Assembly: GCF_000611645.1 (NCBI RefSeq)
Contig: NW_014013083.1
Span: forward strand, 1 to 24,873
Length of the DNA stretch: 24,873 bases
Source: Monoraphidium neglectum
Lineage: Eukaryota; Chlorophyta; Chlorophyceae; Sphaeropleales; Selenastraceae
Direction: 5' to 3'
The position numbers and the translations under genes are program-made. Every line of letters starts with the position of its first letter. The first letter of the stretch is position 1. Under the pieces are notes generated by a model. It had not been told where the DNA came from, did no database searches, and saw only the letters and a list, made by a program, of their open reading frames with translations. Shown in pieces: positions 17,485 through 24,873 of the stretch.

Positions 17485-18175
17485 TCGTCCCTTCCGCCAG
17501 CGCCGCCTCCCCGCTGTTCCCATCACTGATCACGTGCTCTCCGCATCGCCTGATCTGCATCTTCTCATCTTGTGCCTCCCCCCTGCATGCTGCCCACGCA
17601 GGCGTCGCTGCCCCCCTGAAGGTGCCCCTACTTTGGCCCAAGGATGACCGCTGTACTTTAGCACGATGAACACCCGGCTGCATGAAAGCTGGTTCGCAAT
17701 CTTCCAGACACCTGCAATTGATGGCACCTCACATTTCGCAGCTGTAAGAGCTGCCGTTCCAGACCTGTGCGCCACTGCCATCTCGCACTTCTTGACACAC
17801 TTTGTCCTTGCAATTTCTTGCTGTGGATTTGTATCTTTTTGTTACTGCATGATGTGCTGCTTGATGCACACCAGCTTCATCACTGTGCAATGACGACACA
17901 GCCACCCAGCGTACTCGGGCATGTCACCTGCGCAGCTATCCAGCGTGTTGTGACATGCGCCCGCAGGTACTGTACACAGCCTGCGCACCCCTGTTTTTCT
18001 CATTTGGGCGCCTCAGAACCCACGCATCCCCTTGGAGCCTGACAAAGCTACGAATTGTAAAGTAACCAAAGCAATGTACTCAATCCCAAGTCCCTGTGAA
18101 GGGCTGTGTGAAGGACAAAAAAGTACTGAGTAATCATGTGAAATCTGAGACCAACGAAACGAAATATAGGACAGT
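17485..18175. other. Region between the small-RNA cluster and the aminotransferase 3' end
   Basis: No coding exon with conserved sequence was recognised. TGATGT/TGATGC-like strings occur near 17850-17870 but without matching D boxes and terminal stems. The presumed non-coding precursor of the cluster should end here, before the convergent poly(A) signal at 18176-18180. Confidence 0.4.
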
Positions 18176-18180
18176 TTACA
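18176..18180 (-). terminator. TGTAA poly(A) signal of the aminotransferase gene
   Basis: TTACA on the plus strand is TGTAA on the minus strand, 112 bases downstream of the stop codon at 18292-18294. Confidence 0.65.
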
Positions 18181-18291
18181 GAAAAAAGAACCAATGATAC
18201 ACAGGCAGGCAGTCCAGCAACTCCAGGCCACTGGTGCTCCAGGCAGCCTCAAAGCAGCAGAGGAAAGCAGGCGCGTCCCATTCGCCGCCGG

Positions 18292-21200
18292 TCACGCCGC
18301 TGCCAGGTGCTCCGCCAGCGCCGCCCCCAGCCGCGCCACCGCGACCCGCAGCTCGGGTTCGGAGTAGAAGGCGAAGCACAGCCGCGCGTCGTGCGCGCGG
18401 CCGTGGCTGAGCGGGCCGGGGGAGAAGCGAACGCTGTGGCGCGCCCCCGCGCGCACAAGGAGCTCCCGAGTGTCCACCTGGCGGTCGGGGAGTGACAACA
18501 AGAAACATCGGCCAGGGGCGTCAGCTGGGGTGGAGGCTGCGAGCACCTGCACAGCTGCAAACAGACATGTGATTGGCGGCCAGATTGCGTGGTGAGGCGC
18601 GCGGGCTGCCAGGCGCGGCTGCAGCCGCCAGCAAAGCTCCAAGACAAAGCCCGGCAAGCGCAGACAACCCGAGCGAAGTGTCTACGCGCCCGCTCGCCCA
18701 CTCCACGCTCCGCCCACGTGGTCCATGCCCGCCGCCCGCCGCGCAGCCCCTGTCGCCCCGCCACCCCAACTCCCCGCCACGCGCCGCCCGCGCGCCCCAA
18801 CCGGCTGCGCAGCCCGCCACGAAAAACCACAGGGCCCCCCCCCCCACTGCAGAGCGTGCAAGCATGTACCAGCTGCAAAACGCAGCACAGCCCACGCACC
18901 TCCTCCGGAAACGCGACCCACACGAAGTAACCCCCCTCCGGCCGGCTGTAGCTGCAGCCCAGGGGCACCAGGTGCCTGTCGATCTCCTCGCACATCGCGC
19001 CGCAGCGCGCCGCCAGCGACGGCAGCACGGCGCCGTCGAGGTGCTGCTGCAGCAGGCCGAGCTCGAGGGTGCTGTGCGCCACCGCCGCAGACAGCGGCGC
19101 GATGCAGCCTGCGGTATTGGCAAACGCGCGTGTGCGTGTCGAGACTTTTTGAAACAGGGCGGAGCCGGCTGGGACTCCGGATGCTACCCTATCTGGCGAC
19201 CGTTGAACGTGACGCCCAGAAGATGAGAGAGGGGAAGCAGCGGGAATCGCTGCCCGGTTGCCGGCCAGCACGAGCAAGTGACTGTCGTAGCGGATCATGA
19301 GGGCAACAGCCAGCCCAATGCGCCGGAGACGCCACCGGCGCTTGCAGCCGTCCTGCACTGCAGGCATGCGCGCGCCGCGCACCGCCGCTCTGCAGGACGC
19401 CGCACGCGCGCAGCCGCTGCAGCACCGCCTCCGACGCCTCCGCCCAGCCCAGCCGCAGGCCGGGCGCCAGCATCTTGCTCCAGGATCCGAGGGACACCAC
19501 CTGCGACGACGCCAGGCGCCGCCGCCGCCGCTGCAGCCCCTGCGCAAGCCCCTGCCCGCCGCCGCCGCCGGCCTCATGCTGCTGCTGCGGGCCCTCGCCC
19601 TGCCCCACCCCCGCGCTCCAGTCCTCCAGCGCCCCCGCGGATGCCCCCGTGGGCGCCTCCCCCGCGCCGCCGCCGCCGCTGACATCATCATCACCGCCGC
19701 CGTCACCTGGTGACGGCAGGGCTCCCTCCTCGAAGAGCTGCAGCTCGACGGCCCTCATGGGCGGTGGGGGCGGGGGCGCGTCCGGGAAGCTGAGCAGCTG
19801 GTACACCTCATCGGCTGGGGAGGTCGTGTGGATATGAGAAATTGTATGTCATTATAAGAGGTCGGAGCAGCAGCGGTTGGAGGGGAGTGAGGCTCAAGGG
19901 AGGGCCGGTTTGGGGTGGTGTCTGAGCAGGGGGGGCTCAGGGGCGGGGTGCATGGCATCGGTTGTGTAGCAGGGTTGTTGTGGGTGCATGGTCAGCCTGA
20001 CAGCAGTGGAATGATGAATTAAGTGAGCAGGGGCGACCAGGAGGGCAGTCGCGTGAGCCTCGCCCAAGGCCAGGATGAGGCTGCCGAGCACACAAGATAG
20101 TAGACGCGCACGGGCGGACGAGACGGCGGCAGGCGCGCTTGGGGTGCAGCCGTGCGGCGCGCCGCCATGGCCGCGGCGTCTGCGAACACATAGGCGGCTC
20201 CCCCACGGCCCGCCGTCGCGGCGCCCCGCCTTGCCTACCCAGGATGTAGAACCCGTGGCGGTGCGCCAGCTGGATCAGCCGCCGCCGCCGCTCAAGGGAC
20301 AGCACCGCGCCGCGCGGGTTGGAGTGCACGGGAACCGTGTACAGCAGGCGTGGCCTGCGGTTTGGTCGGGAAGGTGCGGGCCGGCGCGGCGAGCACACTG
20401 TGTTAGCGAGGGCAAACGGCCACACTGCGCTCCCCGCACGAGGGGCTGCATCATATCATATCATCTTGTCAAGGACCTCCAGGCTGGACCCCTGCTCGGC
20501 AGGCCTGACAAATGTGGTTCCAGCAAGCGTCCCTGGAGCTGGGCAATCACAATAATCGGCGACCTGCGTTGAGATTGTGTTGGCCGCCCTGCCTGCCAGC
20601 GAGCGGCTTCGCTCCAACCCAAGGCCCACCCAATGCCGACCTGAGGCCCCCCTCTTCTATCAGTTCCTCAAGGGCCGCCACATCCAGGCCTTGGCCGTCT
20701 GTCGGGATATCAGCGCTTCGCAGGTGGCACTGCACGCGTGGCGGCGGCGGCGTCGGTGGCGGCGGCAGCCAGTGGGATCGGACGCCATGTGTGTCGTGAG
20801 TGCACGACAATTCCGAGACATTTATCGAGCACGTGCAACTAGACAAGTCAACACCTCCAGCAAATCTGCAACCTGTGTTGCGTTTTTCCAAACCAAGCAC
20901 TCCTTGCCTCACCTGATCGATGATTCCCTGCACCAGGAAGTAGGTGGGCCGCTCCACGACGATAACATCCCCGGGTGACGCCAGCTGGCGGCACACCAGG
21001 TCGATTCCATGGGAGACCCCTGGCGGCGCGATCGGCCAGGGCCGGGGGCATCTCAAGTAGGCGTGCCTTGCACATCGCCCCTCGCCTCAGGACACCAAGC
21101 TCTCAGCCCTTTCCAACAAATTCGATCGCAATCGCACCCAGTTGAACGCACTGCCGCGCCCCGCGCCGCCACGGCGCTTGTCACTAGTACTCACCCCTCA

Positions 21201-22292
21201 CACCTGCACCCGGCCACCTGCTGTGTCACTCACCTGCGGTGACTATGAGCTCGTCGGCCACGACCTCGTGGCCGTAGTGGCTGCTGAGGAAGCCGGCCAG
21301 GCTCTGGCGGAATGAGGCGTAACCTTGCTCAGGGCCATACCTTGTGAGTGATAGAGGGTGGAAGGGTGCATTCGGCATGTATGCAAATTACGTGTTTGCG
21401 TGGTAGCATGCTTGCGTAGGAGGGGAGGAATGTAGGGCACGCTGCTTGAGGGTGGGAAGAGCTGCCGGCAAGGAATATGGGGAGGGGTGCCGACGGCGGT
21501 GGCAGGTGCAGCAGCAGCAGCACTAGCAGCAGCAGCAGCAGCTGCAGCAGCAGTCAGTTTTCAGGGCTGCTGCTGCATAAGCTGTCCAATCTGTTGCCGC
21601 GTGCGGCGCAGCTCACTGCAGCATGAGCGGGTTTGCGCCCGGCGAGCCGAACCGGTGAGCAGCCGCCGCCGCAATCTTATCGAGTGGGAGCGATGAAGGC
21701 GCGGGCTGGTGGCAAAGAGGGGTCGCGGAGTCGGCGGCACGGCGGTGGTGAGGGACAGACTTTTTGTTGCTGTGGCGCCATGCATGAGCCCTCGCAGACG
21801 CAGCAGAGCGTGCGGCGGCCCGCAAAGGCGCTGCAGCGGGTTGCACGGGTCCGCGTCCAGGCAGCGCACCGCCTTCGAACCTCTTTGGGAGGGCTGCCGC
21901 TTCTGAGTGCGCACAGCTAGTGCACATGGCCCTCACGCCGTGGTGGCTCATCAGCCTTACCTGCCCCGCCGCCAGGTCTATTACATCCTCGCCCAGCTGG
22001 CGCTGCACAAACTCTCCAGTCTGCGTCGTCCGCGCACCTGCCAATAGCAAGGGTTGCGACCAGCGGCACAGTGTGGCGCCGTGCGTTGTGCAACCGGGCT
22101 TCGTTTTGGGGTGCGCACGGCTTGAAACAGCGCTGACACCAGCGAGAGTACTGCAGCAGCCCCATTCGTACCCTCACTTGTGGGCATGTTTGCGGTCGTT
22201 ATAGCACACACAGTACCCTCACGGCGTCCAAATGAGTAGATCAGGCTGGGTGCCGTGGCTCGGTGAGCCCTGAAAGCCGCAGCTCTAATCAT
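18292..22292 (-). CDS. PLP-dependent class I/II aminotransferase, 10 exons, 493 aa
   Basis: Exons 22223-22292, 21961-22037, 21617-21705, 21234-21340, 20913-21019, 20641-20729, 20239-20354, 19383-19814, 18900-19108 and 18292-18477 join in consistent phase (1482 nt including stop). The N-terminus MIRAAAFRAHRATAPSLIYS looks like an organelle presequence. Fold-type I landmarks follow in order: DLAAGQPAPSSLPLD, QYGPEQGYASFRQSLAGFL, VTAGVSHGIDL, VIVVERPTYFLVQGI, YTVPVHSNPRG (Asn192), ILADEVYQLLSFP (Asp220), SLGSWSKMLAPGLRLGW (Lys332, the Schiff-base lysine), LQSGG, GGYFVWVAFPEE and ARLCFAFYS (Arg464, substrate carboxylate). The set resembles the 2-aminoadipate/kynurenine aminotransferase-like (LysN/ARO8/MocR-domain) group; the substrate cannot be assigned. 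About 70 residues of Gly/Ala/Gln-rich sequence (about 249-320) are inserted just before the lysine motif. The last acceptor (18478) was chosen over two upstream AGs because it gives family-like FPEE-VDTRELL spacing. Confidence 0.85.
21515..21556. repeat. CAG/GCA microsatellite in an aminotransferase intron
   Basis: Runs of gcagcagcag with one ctagc interruption lie within the intron 21341-21616. On the transcribed strand they read CTG. The Ala/Ser/Leu-rich frames are artefacts. Confidence 0.8.
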
Positions 22293-22661
22293 CGTCTGAA
22301 CATACGGTATGACTGTTTGCCAGTTACACAGACCGCCAGACGCTGTGGCTGCTGGTGTGTGGGACGGCAGCCGTGCTTTGCTGGCCGGCAGTGACGTGAG
22401 CTGGTGTGGTGATCAACTGTTGCACCTGCGCTTTTGTCCGCCACGCAGTGCCAGCAACATGGACTCAACCTTCAAGACTTTTAAGTAACATTTGATTCCT
22501 AGATGTGCGGCCTCCTCACGAGCAGCACGCCTTTCTTTCAAGGCCGGGCATGGTCAACACGCTCGTACTGCTGTGCGCTGACCGCTGACACCACACCTCG
22601 CCCAACCTGCTTACTTGCTCGCCACTCTTTTGATGACGTCATCAAATGACTCAAACCACCT
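22293..22661. promoter_or_regulatory. Short spacer: aminotransferase promoter and 3' UTR of the next gene
   Basis: This holds 369 bases between two genes on the minus strand. TTACA at 22324-22328 (TGTAA on the minus strand) is the likely poly(A) signal of the gene ending at 22662. That leaves only about 30 bases between it and the aminotransferase ATG, so the aminotransferase promoter probably overlaps the neighbour's 3' UTR, or the true poly(A) site lies elsewhere. No TATA box was identified. Confidence 0.4.
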
Positions 22662-24587
22662 TCAGGTTGCGGGCTGCGCAGGCACACCCGCAGCGGCCAC
22701 GCGCATCAGCGCAACCACACGGCGCTGCATCGCGGCCCCCTGGTCTTCTGCGTTGAAGCCCGCGAACCCAGAGAGGAAGAGCGCCCCCAGCCCCACCAGG
22801 GCACCCACGGCGTCGCTGCATCCCTGCAGCAGCAATGGAGCAGCTGCCCATGCGTGGCCCGCGTCGCCCGCGTGGCCCGCGTGGCCCGCTGTGCACAGCC
22901 CTTCCCGCTCGCTCGGGGTGGCGAGGGCTTGCTCCCGCGGCAACTGCGTGCCGGCTTCCCGCCTCGCCTCAGACACCGACCGGGAAAAGGCCCCATCCCC
23001 ACCGCCGCTCTCTGGAAGGCTAGCCTGCGGCCCCGCCGCGCCACCTCTCTTCCTGCTGCTGGTGCATTGCTGCATCCCCGGCGTCTGAAGCCGCTCGTCG
23101 GCCGCATTCGGCAGCACCATTGGCTGCAGCTGTTGCTGATGCTGCGGCGGCCGCATGAGCGACTCAGCGTGCTGCATGCGTGCCTGTGGGCAGGAGGTGG
23201 CAAGATTACGGGGCTCAGGCCGGCGAGTGATTGCTATGGAGGAAGAGGCACTTGTGGACAACCGCTCCTGTGGCAGTTATGCGTGAGCTGTGCACAAGTT
23301 GCACATGCGAGCAGGTGTTGTTGCAGCAATTCAACGCACGCGCTGCTCACCATGGTTGTCATGCGAGCTAGGTTGCGCTGCGCGGCAAGCTTGCTGGCTG
23401 TGGTCCCATCCTCCAAGTCAGGCGGAGCAGCCAGGCAGGCCGCGAACTGCGAGTGGGTCCATGCTTGATCAGTCTGATCAGGCGCCGACTGCATGCTGCA
23501 TAACAACAAATTGTGTCTCGAATTGTTGACTGACGCCATGCCCATATCGAGCTTACTTGCCCTGCGTGCTGCTTGCCATCGATAAGACTGTGCGACCAAC
23601 CGCGTGGCGGCGTATGTGCACCCTGTCGTGCGAATGAAGCCACCAAGCTGACCGCTCTGCTGCCAGTGCGTCCGCAGGGCAGCAATCTGGCAGTGCGGCC
23701 CTCACAAGCGCCAAGGTTCCCCCACCTGTTTGTCGGACTCTGATAAGCTGCCAGCCGTGTCCAGGTCCTGCAGTGCTGGCGCCCTGCACCACCAGGGTGG
23801 GTTTGGGCGCGCCATCAACCCCACGTGCACCGCCCATGCAGGGAGACCAGGCAGGCAGCAACGCCAATAATCTTCACTCGCACGCCAATCATCTTGAGTA
23901 CGGCTTATATAAGAGTCATAAATTGTGGACGCCTCACCCAAAGGGCGTTCCATAGACTGCGACCTGGCAAGCCAGCAGGTGGTGTGCGGGGGCGCGCAGC
24001 GCCGAAGCCAGCGCCATGTCCTCGTGCACCACGCCTCGAAAAGAGTCGAGAGACTGAAGCATTGCTACTGAAACCTGACATTCCGCGGCGGTATCAGGCC
24101 GGGAAGCTGTTGTGTGGGGCGCTGCGTGGACACGGAGGTGCAGCATGCAGTGGCCCCAGCGTGGCAGGGCCAATGCCTGCATCATCGCAATGCAAGACGC
24201 CTGCTACCGATTATGCGTGCTAACACCTGCTGATTGTTAAATCCATGTACCTACAACGCTCACATCGAAAAAAGGCAACGCTGCAACGGAGGACTTGGTC
24301 AGTGTAGCTGTGCGCTGCAGGCGGCGAGGACCTGTCCGAGACGGAACAACGCATAGGTGGTGCGCCACGCCCAGGCCCTGCACAGGCCTGTAGCCTTGTC
24401 TGATTTTTCCGTTTTGCGAAGTGAAGCTCGCGTCGCGGGGCCTTTGGACACCTGAGAGGCTTTGCATTTTTCGCAAGCCGAATCGGGTTGTTGTACGAAT
24501 ACTAAAACTTCGAACAACTCGAAATATACCTAATGTCGAAGCGCGTGCTGCCATGGCAACGAGCTCGTCTGCTTTCAAGGCTTCCAT
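22662..24587 (-). CDS. Unrecognised protein, 5 exons, 352 aa, one C-terminal hydrophobic segment
   Basis: A phase-consistent model has exons 24530-24587, 23938-24067, 23557-23767, 23351-23488 and 22662-23183 (1059 nt including stop). The N-terminus reads MEALKADELVAMAARASTL|V joined to AMLQSLDSFRGVVHEDMALA, then ACQVAVYGTPFG|TWTRLAAYQ. Exon 4 has FAACLAAPPDLEDGTTASKL. The last exon is Gln/Gly-rich with a GHAGHAGDAGHAW repeat. It ends with a hydrophobic stretch (residues about 304-322, AVGALVGLGALFLSGFAGF) and a basic, Ala-rich tail that could form a single membrane helix. I do not recognise the family. The first two exons look most protein-like; exon 3 has alternative readings (see rejected items), and the 462-nt first intron is inferred only from phase and sequence sense. 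The gene is divergent from the one starting at 24805. Confidence 0.5.
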
Positions 24588-24804
24588 GGTACAAACCTCT
24601 GGCATGCCCAGCCAAGCCGGCTCACTCGCTCTAAGCAGCCAAGCCGGCCAACTGGGTCGAGCCGGGCAGAATAAGTTATTATAATTATTTAAACGACGTT
24701 TGCGATCGATACAGGGCGCCCAGCTCGGCCGGCCCTGGTGCCCAAGTCGCGACTGCAGATCACCCGGGTCGGCCTCCCTGGGCCGCAAAGTGCAGTCAGG
24801 TGAA
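24588..24804. promoter_or_regulatory. Divergent promoter region with AT-rich core
   Basis: These 217 bases separate two start codons that point away from each other (24587 on minus, 24805 on plus). An AT-rich block (ataagttattataattattt, 24671-24690) stands out in GC-rich surroundings and could serve as a core promoter element for either direction. This is inference from composition and position. Confidence 0.4.
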
Positions 24805-24873
24805 ATGAGCGCGTCTGAATCGTCGTACGCGCCCGGAGACAGCGACAGCGACAGCGGCCGGGACAGCGACGGC
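24805..24873 (+). CDS. Start of an acidic Ser/Asp-rich protein, truncated by the window edge
   Basis: An ATG at 24805 opens 23 codons to the window end: MSASESSYAPGDSDSDSGRD and on. The Ser-Asp repeat is encoded by agcgacagcgac and keeps one frame. Such acidic N-termini are common in nuclear proteins (chromatin remodellers, splicing and RNA-processing factors), but too little is present to name a family. The reading is supported by composition like that of the Ser/Asp tract in the first gene and by the AT-rich region just upstream. Confidence 0.5.
   Translation, partial: MSASESSYAPGDSDSDSGRDSDG

Noticed and set aside
18478..18551. Longer last exon of the aminotransferase starting VLAASTPADAPGRC
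   Set aside because: It is also in phase, but adds about 25 residues absent from the family and ignores the stronger acceptor with a T/C-rich tract ending at 18478.
20900..21056. Minus-strand frame beginning MRCPRPWPIAPPGVSHGIDL as the aminotransferase start
   Set aside because: It reads through the intron before VSHGIDL. Upstream exons with the expected QYGPEQGY and LAAGQP motifs join in phase, so the start is at 22292.
23557..23815. Alternative start MARPNPPWWC at 23815 with a TATA-like cttatataag at about 23902-23911, reading DLDTAGSLSESDKQ then IAALRTHWQQSGQ
   Set aside because: It needs a 39-nt intron and leaves the convincing exon at 23938-24067 without a downstream partner. The chosen model keeps phase through all five exons without such an intron. 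It remains a possible alternative.

Overview
This is a GC-rich, intron-dense nuclear segment of a green alga (chlorophyte, probably Chlorophyceae). Three things point there: short exons joined by GTGAGT/GTGCG-type donors and C-rich CAG acceptors; TGTAA, the chlorophyte poly(A) signal, 3' of every gene whose end is visible; and long Ala/Gly/Pro/Gln low-complexity tracts with many GT/CA and CAG microsatellites. I rebuilt the genes by hand by matching splice phase across exons. No transcript data were available.

Layout, left to right. 1-1306 (+): 3' end of a basic, probably nucleolar protein with a CAG repeat just after its stop. 3187-7907 (-): a secreted 12-exon protein joining a discoidin (F5/8 type C)-like region to a spherulin-4/GH135-type barrel whose usual Asp-Glu pair reads Asn-Gln. 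9093-12453 (-): an ankyrin-repeat protein with a very long disordered tail, broken by a 349-base assembly gap. 12606-14553 (+): a probable plastid protein of the DUF3598 type, divergent from the ankyrin gene across about 150 bases. 18292-22292 (-): a 10-exon PLP-dependent class I/II aminotransferase. 22662-24587 (-): a 5-exon unrecognised protein. 24805 to the edge (+): the first 23 codons of an acidic Ser/Asp-rich protein.

The most interesting part is the apparently gene-free interval 14.8-18.2 kb. It is a tandemly duplicated small-RNA cluster with the order A-B-C, A-B-C and a period of about 1.1 kb. Element B is a U15-type C/D box snoRNA: it has C and D boxes closed by a terminal stem, and two antisense guides to adjacent conserved 25S rRNA segments. 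The two B copies are identical. Element C is a second C/D snoRNA. Copy 1 carries a 13-nt guide to the conserved 25S segment AAUUAAAACAAAG (the yeast Um2421 site); copy 2 has a different guide. Element A is a 244-nt, highly structured element of unknown identity, 241/244 identical between copies and ending exactly at ACA plus three bases. The spacers between the elements have diverged almost completely, so the elements themselves appear to be under selection or homogenised.

The genes have no obvious common pathway, as is usual for a nuclear contig. The snoRNAs and the basic terminal protein both relate to ribosome biogenesis, but nothing in the sequence links them.
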